Source of the DNA: Gnetum montanum
Taxonomy: Eukaryota > Streptophyta > Gnetopsida > Gnetales > Gnetaceae
Assembly (NCBI GenBank): GCA_015680685.1
Contig: MNCI01010754.1
Coordinates: 289,117 to 353,116 of the forward strand
Direction: 5' to 3'
Length of the DNA: 64,000 nt
Made by a program: the position numbers and the translations under genes. The notes under the pieces are model-generated. The model did not search any database and was not told where the DNA came from. It saw only the letters and a program-made list of their open reading frames with translations. Positions 37,473-47,899 of this stretch are shown one piece after another. Position 1 is the first letter of the stretch; each line of letters starts with the position of its first letter.

Positions 37473-38086
37473 TCCTCGCAATCCTCCAATATGAACTGCA
37501 GTGTTTTCCACAAATCATTGTGGAATATTCTAGGCATTCTAAAACCCATGGCATTCAACATGAAAAATAATGAATATGTGGAAACAACACAACAAAACCT
37601 TGGCAAGTTGTCTCACACAACACTCATTACTCAACTCACCTAGCACTCTCATCTCTCATAATGCATTTAACAGAGGAGTACATAGAAGCAAAGGAAATTC
37701 CTTCAACTAAGATTTATTACATTAAGCTCTAGAAAACACAGCTTCTGGCTGATACAATGCAAGCTTTAACACACCCAGACAATTACAAAACTCTTCAACA
37801 AATCACTATGATAGCAAGTAGATTTGTAAGACTCGAAGACTTCTAAATGCTTCGACAAGCATCCAAATTCCAACAACAATATCAATGAAAATATTGGTGA
37901 CTCCAATAATCAACCAACTATGTTTACTCATCATTTGAATTAGAATCCAGCTGATTGATCCCTTTAAACATCACAAGAAGAATGTAATTGATTAGAAGAA
38001 TAAACCAAAACATCAACAGACACTAGATACTACACACACTAGTTGCCACTCACTCTCTCTTATTTTTGTCAAGGAGGGCACAACCT

Positions 38087-38094
38087 TATTTATA
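38087..38094 (-). promoter_or_regulatory. TATA box of the viral copy 2 promoter
   Basis: TATAAATA on the minus strand, at the equivalent place to 32366-32373. A leader without a long frame follows to 37474. Confidence 0.5.
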
Positions 38095-38189
38095 CGACTT
38101 TGAGACTAACTCTGGGACTTGGCATGCAAGCCAAGAAATTACAACTACTGACAACTTTCACTTGATGCTTATCCATCTGACATGTCATC

Positions 38190-38640
38190 CTTATCCAATT
38201 ACTTTGAGGATGGCCTTGTGTACAATGAAAATCTTCCCGCATGCCTTAGCACAATCATTGTAATCCTTCATTAGTTTGGATAATTCCTCCAAGATTCCTA
38301 ATGCTGATGCTAACAAGGATGCTTCATCCACTAGTGTCTTCTTGGACACTACGCATTCATTTTCATACTAGGTGAGGTTCTGGTAGAGGTTGATGCACTG
38401 GGAGGATGTGTACAACTTGTTTTCCCACTCATGACTTTGCAATAACTCTTGAAACAAGTTTTACATTGATTGATTGATGAACATAGGGCAAAAAATTAGA
38501 AAAATGTTATCTAGAACGTCCATGCTGGTGAGATGTTGAAGAAGACGTGGCCCTAAATGACTCCATCAAAGATTGTTGATAATGCAATCTATCCTACCGG
38601 CCATGTTGATGAAGAAATCTAGTGTGATGTATTACTTTGA
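38190..38640 (-). pseudogene. Viral copy 2, third coding region
   Basis: Homologue of 31804-32270. It begins MSISK and has the 'LEELSKLMKDYND' helix in one frame. It is interrupted by several stops and a frame change at about the same place as in copy 1, so that change may be ancestral or an overlapping-frame arrangement. Confidence 0.45.
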
Positions 38641-38829
38641 TATACTCATGGTGGAGCCCTAAGGAAAAAGTTGATTCATTTGTCAGCACCATTTTAAACA
38701 ATCTTCCAACATCTACATTGACCATGCCTTCTATTCATCTTTGTCTTGATTTAGGTTTTGAGAATAGCCTGGAGAACTTTGGTCTAACATTTTTAGCTGA
38801 AGCATTTTTCCTTATGATAGCTTTATTTC

Positions 38830-41200
38830 TCTAGTTAGAGCATCTAGTAGGTGGTTCATGGTTCCTGGGATTTGCTCAATGGAAAATTGATACTGTGCCA
38901 ACCAAAATTGCCACCATGTGAACAGTTGTAGATTTGATGATGGAGTGATTTTCTATTTGATTAGAGTAGAAAAATTTCTTGAATCCATCCTTAAAATGAA
39001 GGGACCTTCAATAAGATAAATATGAAACTTTTCAATTCCTTTGACTGTTGCTAAAATATCCTTTTATATAGGCCAATAGTTAAGCTCATTCTTATGGAAA
39101 GCTCCTAACGCATAAGCACAAATATCTTCTTCTTCTCACCTCTTTCCAACCTTTAAAAGCACTGCTACCCAAGCATCATAGCTTGCATCTGTGTTGAGGA
39201 TGAATGGTCCTTAAAATACTAGAGACAATGGTAGATGATTTTTACATTCATGCTTTAATTGTTGAACTTGTTTTGTAGCCTTGAAATTCCAACTGAATGG
39301 CACTAGATTTTTGCACTTGTGAATCCATGTTGTTTTATTTGAAAGATTTGGTATGTGCCTAGACACAATTTAAATAACCTAAAAACCTCAAACATTGGTC
39401 TTTATCAGCCAATTGATCTAGAAACATCGATATCTTTTGAAAAACATTGGGTTACATATGGATCTTTCCTTTCTTTAAAGAGAAACCTAAGAATTTGATC
39501 TTTGTGCATCCAATTTGAAGCTTCTTCAGGTTTGTGGACAATCCTATTCCATGTTTTTGACATATCTAGCCAGAAATCTTCAAATGCTTTGCATATTCTT
39601 CTATTGAATTAGAATACACCACAAAATCATCAATGTAGTTTGCTACAAAATTAGAAACATTACCAAAAATGGCATCCATTCTTCTCTCGACTTGTCCTAG
39701 GGCATTTTTCAATGCGAATGACATAACCCTCCATTCATACAAACCTTGAGGAGTGCTAAATGTTGTCTTGTGAATATCTTATGCTACTATCTTAATCTGA
39801 TGATTCCCAACTTTTCAATCAAATTTAGTAAAAATCCTTTTCTCCACAACCTTCTGTATAAGATCTTCTTAGTTTGGAAATGGCCATTTAACTTCTACTA
39901 TCATGGCATTGAGGGGGATGTAGTTGATCATCATTCTAGGCTTGCCTCTTTTGATTTCTACATGGTTCTATACTATGAAAATTGTACAAGCATAGTTGGA
40001 CAAGGACTCTTGAATTAATCCTTGCTTTAAAAATTCTTCAACTTGGATTCGTAGTTCTTTACCATCCATAAAATTAAACACTATACTTTTTCTCTAGATG
40101 AGAATGTCATGTACTATGGGAATGAAAGCTTCTGGACTATCTTTATCCTAGAATTGGCATGGATGTTCACAGCAGCATCTTCTGAGTTCCTCTTTAGCTG
40201 AGAGAAGTGGATGTGCATCTGTTTCTTCCATGTCAAATAAACTAGCCTTCATTAACATCTATTGATTCTGATACTTCTGTTTTACTATCTCTTCCAATTG
40301 GTGCTGGGTGATTATCTTTGAAATTGATGATTTATCTAACCTAAAGGCACTTCTGATCTACTGTTGTTTGTTGTGGTGTAGCTCTGGTGGAATTCTACTT
40401 ACTGCTAATTTTTGTTGGGGCTCATCATTTGGATTAAATCAAATTAGCAAATCTAACCTTACTATATATGGTGATAAGGAATCCATAAAATGAGAACCTA
40501 TGCCCACGTCAAATCCACGATCTAAAATTTGCACAAAGTTGATTTTTTCCAATGTAGACATCTCCGAATTGAACTGACACATCAAAAGTAAAACGCATTA
40601 ACTATCTTACCCTATTCATTATGTTTAGCTTCATTGGGTTTGGATTTACGATCCAATTGTCGAGAACATCTTTGTGACAGAAATTTAGTGTGGCTCCTAT
40701 ATCAACAAATGCTTGATATTTTCTCCATTTTCTTCACCATCAACTACCAACTTGACTGGGATTATGATGATACTATGTAGAGACATCAAGTGCTTAATCT
40801 AATGCTACTATTCTTGCAAAATTGTGGATTTGCCTTTAATTTGAGCTCATTTCACTTCTGTTGAAACTAGGAATCTCTTCTCATATGGTGTGATCAGAAG
40901 CTTTGGCGGAACCTACTATGTAGAGGCATCAAGTGCTTAATCTAATGCTATTGTTCTTGCGAAATTGTGGATTTGCCTTTGATTTGAGCTCATTTCACTT
41001 TTGCTAAAACTTGGAATCTCTTCTCATACGGTGTGATCAAAAACTTTGTGTGATTTTTTATGGTGGCTTCTCATACATTGATGAACTCATTGCTTCTAAA
41101 AATCCTCCTAGAAGTGTTTTCTTTCAATGAAACATTGAGGACAAACTTGCTTCTTCATCAACAAATTTGTTGATGGTATGGTTGGACATTTGCTATGTCA
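38830..41200 (-). pseudogene. Viral copy 2, protease - RT - RNase H
   Basis: The same domain order as in copy 1. The protease triplet has become D-I-G near 40700. The RT catalytic YIDD is kept at 39626-39637, and RNase H lies near 39200-38940. A local duplication of about 120 bases occurs at 40780-41040, where 'catcaagtgcttaatctaat' appears twice. Broken by many stops. Confidence 0.68.
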
Positions 41201-41201
41201 A

Positions 41202-41468
41202 CTACTCCGTATCTCCATCTGATGCTGAATACATTTCTTGATCATTTAACCAGCTTTTGATTTCTGCATAGTCTTCCATGGTAAGATTTTGCATCCAATC
41301 TTTAGTTGTTTCATCCCTTTCTGGAAAAGAATTGGTCATCATGAATTTGCAAGCTTTAGCTTGTTTGAGATTTTTATCTGGTGCTAGTGTGTGTGATGAA
41401 ACAAAAATTATTTGGATTTTCACAAAACCCAAGCATGTAGAAAACAAAGCCAATTTAGCAAACAACAA
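41202..41468 (-). pseudogene. Viral copy 2, N-terminal segment
   Basis: An 88-residue open frame whose last 50 residues match 29153-29401 (for example 'TTKDWMQNLTMEDYAEI'). The acidic start of copy 1 is not kept. Confidence 0.5.
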
Positions 41469-41480
41469 AAATTCTCATCA

Positions 41481-42120
41481 CTGTTCTTATAGTGCAATTT
41501 ATAATGCTACCTCTATTTCATACACTATTAGTTTAAATTTTTTATTTTTTCAACTGTAGTTTATATTTGCAGTTGTAGTTGCAAACTATTCTTCTTTATT
41601 TTTATATATGCTACAACCTACTTGCAGTTTTTCTAAACTTTGCTAAATACACTAGAAAATTTTCTTTAAAAATTTCTATTTTTGGTTGTTACAGTTGTAG
41701 TTTCATAAGCTACAACTTTTGCATGCTGTGGAGCTTCCACAACTATGAAGTTTAACTTCCACATGGTGTGTAGCTTAGCTACTTCCATAGGTTGCAAAGT
41801 TTCATACACTACAAAGCTTCCACAAGCTGTGAAGCTTCATACATTGAGACTTTCATATGTTGTGAAGCTTTCACAAGCTACTCCAACAAGCTATGAAGTT
41901 TCATATGATGAAACTTCTATATGCTATGAAACTTGCAGAAGTTTCTTCCACCAGTTGTGCAGTTTCACATGCTATGAAAATTCCATAGGCTATGCAATTT
42001 CACATGCTGAAACTTCCATACAACACACTTTTATATGCTATGAGGCTTACAACTTTCTTAAAATAAAAACCTAAAATTTTAAAAATTAATTAAAATTAAA
42101 AATAAATAAAAGAAAACCTT
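41481..42120. repeat. Degenerate repeat of GAAGCTTC / GTAGTTG words, leader-like region of element E
   Basis: From about 41560 words such as 'ttgcagttgtagttgcaaac' and, from 41700 to 42060, 'cttccacaagctgtgaagct' and 'tgctatgaaacttcca' recur every 20-40 bases. Many contain the palindrome GAAGCTTC or a decayed form. The region lies directly before the gag start of element E, as the tandem array at 59258-59930 lies before the gag of element D. A 109-residue frame at 41745-42074 merely runs through the repeat. Confidence 0.5.
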
Positions 42121-42209
42121 AAAACCTCTACCATACTTATCCAATATTTTGTTTAACACCTTTTGTGACTCTTCATCACTCTACCATTTTTCCTTGCAAC
42201 ATAGCACAC

Positions 42210-43158
42210 ATGGCCTCTATCCAAAACATTTTTCATATTTACAATCCCAAGGATCTAGATATGGTATAATGTAGGTAGTTTCTTAGATGAGTGGAGCTAG
42301 AACCAGCTCGCACAAACATCAATGAAGAATATTACAACTTTATCAATGCAAAAATTCAACCTAGCCTGTTTATCCCTCATAAAGAACCAATATTAAAACA
42401 TAAATTTGAAATAATCCACAAGAATGGAAATTAATATGTTCCCTCATCTTATGACCAAATCAAACTAACTAATTTCCCTACATGTATGTTGACACAACTA
42501 GTAGAACTAGAGGAGGAGAGTAAGGAGATTAGCTCAAACAAAAACCAAGAGGAATAGGATGAGTTTTAGGCAAAGTATGAACCAGATACTTTCATAGGAG
42601 ATCTCTTACAATTGTCAACTCTAGAGGCAACCATCTCTGACTCCACACCTCTTGTATCCTCTATGGATTAGCTTGACCAATCTATTCCCTTATATCCTAT
42701 CATGTTTGACCCAACACTAGCGATTGCAGCATACTAGCCTCAACAAGCTTTCCACTTTGTCTCATTATTTACATCAATGTCTTTTATAAATCAACCTCAT
42801 TTAGTAAAAGCATCACCTATTATATCTACCACACCTCATCCTTTCATCATACCTATAGGCCTCACAAGACCCTAGGCTTAACCAGCCTCTTAGACTCCCT
42901 TTATTCCCTTCATTCCTCATGTGCCAACTCAAACATATTTCTCCCTATTTAACCCACCTATGATAATGATCACATAACATCTTCCATTTATATCGATGCC
43001 TATAGTAATCCTCAAGTCATTCATCCTCTTCCTCAACCATTAGTGCAAACACCATAGCCTACAAGGGTGTCCCAAGCTTTGGATTAAGTCTTTGAAGTGA
43101 TCCAAGACCTTACCAAAGAAATACAAAAGCTAAAATATATCACAACACAAATAGTGAA
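42210..43158 (+). pseudogene. gag: Element E gag, N-terminal part (interrupted)
   Basis: Starts MASIQNIFHIYNPKDLDMV with a stop soon after. Further 'NEEYYNFINAKI', an acidic 'QLVELEEESKEIS' stretch, a proline-rich middle, and 'VFEVIQDLTKEIQKLKYITT' just before the insertion. The gag of element D has the parallel series 'NERYSFLCAKV' and 'AFQLIETLTEKIKCLKVV'. Stops are frequent. Confidence 0.6.
43154..43158. repeat. Target site duplication of element D, left copy (GTGAA)
   Basis: GTGAA directly before the TG of the left LTR, repeated at 61555-61559 directly after the CA of the right LTR. Joining the flanks at this word restores the gag frame order of element E. Confidence 0.85.
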
Positions 43159-44740
43159 TGTAGTCACTGAAAATGTTGGTGGCTGGAAAACACCGAGGGG
43201 TCAGCGGGCATGATAGCTTCAACCCCGTACCCAAGGGAGGGTCATGCTAGGTGTGTGCAGATACGAGGCACCTTGAATGGTTTGGTCAATCAGACAGGGA
43301 CTTAATCGGCATCTATATAGCCTTTTGCAACATATGGTTTTGAAAATGGGGACAAAAACGTGAAGTAATGCTTGAAAGTAAATAAAGAAAAAAAAGTAAT
43401 GCAAAATGCAACAATAAGTAGGAAACAAGGTAAAATACAGTTAGAAAAATGCACCACTCGAAAGCTACAAGCTTGCTCTGTCAAGGGGGATATAGTTGGT
43501 TGCACAGCATGGCGGAGTGCAAAGATCCTGAGAGTAACCCAGACGTGTAGAGCAAAACAAGTTGTGCGCTTGGGCATGGCCTTGGGTGTTGACAATGTGG
43601 GAATTCTACCAAGGTGGTAGAAAGGGAGATAGAACAAAATGCCAGCTAAAGATGCTAACTGTTTGTAGTGTCAAATAGAAAGTTTACAATGCTCAGTGCT
43701 CAATATTATGATGCTTGCTTTTTTTGAACCTCTAAAGATAGTCCAACCCTTTGAGTGCTTCTCATTGGGGTATTTATAGGGCTAAAGGGCATGTGAAAGG
43801 GGTAGTTTGCATGCCATATGCCTTGGGCCCACATTGACTTGCTGACAACACATATGCCATGTATGACCATTGGACCTACAAGACCATTGTAATGCAAGCC
43901 TGTTATGTCATAACTATGAGCCTTCCATGCCATAATTGTGCTGTCAACATCTAGAGACATGTGCCAACGGTCCAATTATGTAAAGTGCATTGATTTTTTG
44001 CACAACCACTTGCATTCCCTACTATGCTTTGTAGCGTAGCATGCTTGGTGTGGCATAGCACCTTGTCATATGTTCCATTACATGTGTGTTGCATGCTTGC
44101 CACACTATGCTACGCTATGTAGCGTAGCGACTGGCCTTAGTTGCAAAAACTTTGACGATTTGCAAACTTTGCTTCTATGAGACTTGAAAACTTGCTGATT
44201 CCGCCCTTTGAGTTGCCTTCTATCTCTTCCATAGGATTTCTATGCCTCGCTGTGCCATGTAGCTCATCGTAGTGTAGCAGCAAACATGGTCAGCCATTTC
44301 TTGATGGAAAGGGACATTGTTGAAGGACTTGAAATTGGGCATGGCGACTAGCTATGAAGCTATTACCATGCTATGCTACATCACATGGTGTAGCATAGCA
44401 TAGCACTCTATTCTGTAATCGTTTTCTAAAGCTTGCTACGCTACATAGCGAGGCGTAGCGTAGCATAGTAGACTTCATGACTTAGAAAAATTGTTGAACT
44501 GTTTCGCACATGCTACTACCAAGTCCGCACATCATTTTTGAGCATGCTGTCAGCTGGGCAGGCTAATTAGGTGGGCAAGTGGAATGATCTGTAGAGCCTT
44601 TTTTCACATAAAGTACAAAATTTGCCAAACTGACAGGCCTAAAATCAGAACGTTCTCCTCCTGAAGAGTTGTCATGGTGCTTGCGTAAATTGTAAGGCCT
44701 GGTGAAGCAAGAATGACTTAGAATTTTTTGGGGTGTTTCA
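43159..44740 (-). repeat. 3' LTR of element D
   Basis: Aligns with 59970-61554. TG...CA ends on the plus strand (TGTAG...TTTCA). TATA box (minus) at 43771-43778. The U3 part (about 43980-44470) is crowded with CGTAGC/GCTACG and CATAGC/GCTATG words, forming many small palindromes. An open frame at 43302-43637 (minus) also exists in the other LTR. Confidence 0.88.
43771..43778 (-). promoter_or_regulatory. TATA box of element D LTR (left LTR)
   Basis: TATAAATA on the minus strand, conserved at 60570-60577 in the other LTR. It splits the LTR into a U3 of about 960 bases and an R/U5 of about 600 bases. Confidence 0.65.
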
Positions 44741-44756
44741 TTGGCCCATCTTTGTT
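44741..44756 (-). other. Polypurine tract of element D
   Basis: On the minus strand AAAGATGGGCCAA, directly before the LTR start. It is purine-rich, but two C bases interrupt it. Confidence 0.45.
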
Positions 44757-45717
44757 GATGTCTAGAGGATAGGCTCGATAGATGTTGACAAAGAATATGA
44801 AACACCGCAGTAGAAAAAATGTTGATGTTGTCACTCGGTGAGTGTCGAGACATCGCTTAGCTATGCTTGAGAGTGTTGCATTGGTTTTGCAGAGGTCAAG
44901 GTAGAGAGAAAAGATGATGTTTAGTAGGGTCCCTCATCAGAGTGCTCATGAGAGACTCATTCATGTTTTCATCTTTGGCTAGCCCTGTTCTTCAACCCCT
45001 TGTAGGATAGGTGTTTCCTTCATAGGATGAGTTGCGTTACATCCGTGAAGGGTTTTGACCTGCCTACAAATGCTTTCCATACGACAAGTTGTGTTACGCA
45101 TGTCATGGAATTTTCACTCTGAAGTAGCTAAGCTAGTTAAGGCACTCACTTCGCGACGCTATAGCAAGATGTGCCCACAGGGGCAAAGGTCTTGCTAGCT
45201 ACTGGCATTGTTAAAGCTATTGGACATTGTTTCTGGTGTACAATGTCCAAAGAAGGAAAGCCAGCAGTGGCCTTGGCAGCATTGGTGTGGAGGAACCGGC
45301 CTCGAATGCATTGCAGTGGGTGTGGATGCACTAGAATCCTCGCCAGGGGCTTGCATTCCTAGTTTAGCTATGGGATCAGCTACCACATAGCCGAACATTG
45401 TTGGCAAGGGACTAGAGGATAATAATGTTGTGGCTGGGCCACAATACTGCTGGAACTCCAACTATAGGAACTAGCCAAGGAACTACCGTCAGGGTGATGA
45501 GTCATGGCAATGGTAGGTTTGGAGGATGAGTATCATGTCATACAACATTTCTGGAGGGTTAGCATGATGCCAAGGGTGGCAGCATCACGTATGTCCCAGA
45601 CCACATTCTCATTGCATCGTGAACTACATTCTGGATCTGTGACGTCCCACCCACACATAAGCATCGTGCATGCTTTTCTGATGCGTACTTGGCATAGGTG
45701 CATGCTGGGAATGTGAT
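44757..45717. other. Element D 3' untranslated region
   Basis: Lies between the integrase-proximal repeat and the 3' LTR. Overlapping short frames on both strands (45146-45461) have no recognisable family and look like chance frames in a locally GC-richer stretch. Confidence 0.4.
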
Positions 45718-46012
45718 GCGAACCTAGTTTAAGGTCTTGGTAGACCGTGTGCTAGTTTAAGATCCCAGCGGATCGCTGTGCTAGTTTAAGATCCCAGCAG
45801 ACCGTACATGCCAGTTTAACATTGTAGTGAACGAGAAGTGCCAATTTATAGTCATAGTGGACTAGCAATGCCAATTTTACGTCGTAGTGGACGGTTGTCG
45901 CCAGTTTAACGTCGTAGCGGATGTTGCTCAATGCTGCTAGTTTATTGTCATTGTGGACGCTTCTTGGTGCGATTGCTAGTTTATCGTCATAGCGGATGAT
46001 TCTCATTGTTGT
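45718..46012. repeat. Tandem repeat 'TAGTTTAAGATC', about 35-50-bp period
   Basis: About seven degenerate units of the form (c)tagttta-n-gtc-n-agcgga-c, for example 'ctagtttaagatcccagcgg', then 'cagtttaacgtcgtagcgg' and 'ctagtttatcgtcatagcgg'. The same unit recurs at 49630-50090 on the other side of the RT-integrase block. Confidence 0.65.
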
Positions 46013-46024
46013 CATTGTGATTCA

Positions 46025-47130
46025 AACGTAGTACAACTTGAGATATGAGTGATTCACCAGGTTGGAAAACTCATTACCGTCCATGTTCGCCAGCTTGAAG
46101 GCTCCATTCTCGAAGGCTTTAGTGACCATGTAAGGACCTTCCCAGTTGGCTAAGAATTTTTCTCACGTGTTCACAGATGGCCTTGAGGATGAGGTCTCCC
46201 ATCTGCATTGGCTGTCGATGCGGGTCTACATGCTACTTTTGTTGTTGTTTGCTTTGGTAGTGCTTGATATGTCTTAGGGTTTGCGTGCGCTCCTCCTCCA
46301 CTAAGTTAAGGTTGATCGTTCATGACTTGTTGTTCTGGGCTTCGCTCATGACATCCGTAAGGATCATGTGGAGTGATGGTACCTAGAACTCAAGAGGCAA
46401 TACAACTTCAGATGTGTAAACAAGACTGTAAGGGATCTTACTTGTTGCAATTCTACACATCGTTCTATAGGCCTAGAGGATGTAGAGGATTTTCTCGTGC
46501 CACCGTCGCTTGCTATTGTTAATCATCCACTTCAGCAAGTTGATGATGGATTTATTTGTAGCCTTCACCTGCCCGTTCGCCTATGAATAATAAGGGGAAG
46601 AAAATGATTGTTTAATTCCTATATTGCTACAAAAGGTTCGAGTTTCCGTACTACTGAATTATGGCATATTGTCGGTGACAATAGTCATTGGAAGCCCAAA
46701 CCTTGTTATGATGTTATCGAGGATGAAATGGAAGATTTTCTGAGACATCATTTTCCTCAAGGGAATAGCTTCCACCCACTTGGTAAAATACTCGATGGTG
46801 GTGATAATGAAGTTATGCCCTATAGAGGACTTAGGTGTGATAGGCCCTATGAGGTGTAATCCCCATTGTTGGAAGGGCCACGTGATTTGCATTGGGTGTA
46901 GGTCTATAGGCGAGACATGTATGAGATTTGCGTATCTCTGGCACAAGTCACATGTCTTGACTTTCGATAGGCAGTCGTGCTCCATGTGGGGCTAGTAGTA
47001 CCCTAGGCATCTGATTTTGGTAGCCATAGCCCTCGGTGCTATGTGTATACCACACAACCCCTTATGAACTTCATTAACTACCTTTTGCGCTTACTTGCCA
47101 TCCACACATGCCAATAATATCCCATCATAG
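46025..47130 (-). pseudogene. pol: Element D integrase
   Basis: The zinc-binding part ends in 'MEHDCLSKVKTCDLCQRYAN' (H..C-x2-C). The core follows: 'WGLHLIGPITP' (first catalytic D replaced by H), 'GLPMTIVTDN' (second D kept) and 'NGQVKATNKSI' (catalytic E replaced by K). The C-terminal part reaches 'LANWEGPYMVTKAFENGAFK' and 'ELSNLVNHSYLKLYYV' near 46025. Frame breaks occur after 46659. In living relatives it inserts the cDNA into the genome; this copy is catalytically dead. Confidence 0.8.
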
Positions 47131-47379
47131 GAATGTCGGCATAGGACGTTATTTCCCATGAGCACGTATTACCAGGAATGGTTACACATTGCATCTCTCT
47201 GGGTAGATGTCAATCCACTTGGGGGCTCTCCGTGCTATAGATAAGTTTTAATGTTAGCATACCACTCCTGGGTATCCACAGCACTGACAGAAGCCACATG
47301 TTCCACCTGAGTGATAGGCTCTACACATTCTATAATCATAGTTGGCAGGTTTGCTAAGGAATGTTATGGAATGTTTAAC

Positions 47380-47800
47380 ACAAGGGTAGCTAAGGCATCT
47401 ACCACGGTGTTCTAGTTGCATGGCACAGGTTGCACATCTATGGTTGTAAATTTATTAAGCAGGATTTTTGCTAGATTGCAGTAGGGTTGCAGGTGCATAG
47501 CTTTGCAGGCATAGACCTTGGTGATTTGATTTATGACTAGTTGTGAATCTCCCCAGATTGCCAGGTGTTGTATGCATAGTTCTTAGGCAGTTAAGAGGCC
47601 TCTGAGTAGTCCTTCATATTCTTCCATGTTGTTGGTGTGCAAGGGAACACAAACCAATAAGTTGATGGATGCATTTCCCTAGAGGGGAACATGATTATGA
47701 TAGTGGCACTACCTCCTCACGTGGTTGAGACACCATCAAAATGTAAGGTGGCTTCGAATTGCGATGGGACGATGTGGACATTACTAACATATTTTTCCAG
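47380..47800 (-). pseudogene. Element D second (archaeal-like) RNase H
   Basis: Reads 'TLHFDGVSTTWGGSATIIMF', with the 'L-x-F-D-G-A/V-S' opening of the additional RNase H of Tat elements, then 'YWFVFPCT' and 'TWKNMKDY' in another frame. Between the ordinary RNase H and integrase, this domain is diagnostic for the Tat lineage. It is heavily broken downstream. Confidence 0.55.
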
Positions 47801-47899
47801 GAATTTGAGGTCTATGGTTGCCTAGTCGTCGACTGGCGAGGCCATGATTTGGGTCGCTATGGCTTGACCCTTTGTCGATGATTGACTTACATTACGTAG

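Larger units (their letters stand above)
37474..41480 (-). mobile_element. Endogenous caulimovirid-like sequence, copy 2 (inverted)
   Basis: Reverse-oriented homologue of 29153-32935 with the same gene order: acidic segment, protease, RT, RNase H, third coding region, TATA box, leader. The leader ends at nearly the same viral position as in copy 1 (the word GAGGATTGC), where it joins element F. The two copies form a large imperfect inverted repeat with arms near 4 kb and a spacer of about 4.5 kb. Many differences show that they are old or were separate integrations. Confidence 0.7.
42120..43158 (+). mobile_element. Element E, left part: Tat-like element split by element D
   Basis: Carries the start of a Tat-type gag homologous to that of element D. 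The sequence stops at 43158 with GTGAA and resumes at 61555 after the whole of element D. No LTR of element E is seen. Confidence 0.65.

Noticed and set aside
41745-42074. 109-residue plus-strand open frame
   Set aside because: It runs through the GAAGCTTC-type repeat; the peptide is just the repeat translated and has no family resemblance.
43302-43637. 111-residue minus-strand frame, also open in the other LTR (60101-60436)
   Set aside because: Both copies descend from one LTR at insertion, so their agreement is not independent evidence of coding. It lies in the R/U5 part, and its composition is not protein-like.
45146-45461. Several overlapping frames of 60-88 residues on both strands
   Set aside because: They lie in the GC-richer 3' untranslated part of element D. 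No motif is present, and no frame is favoured.
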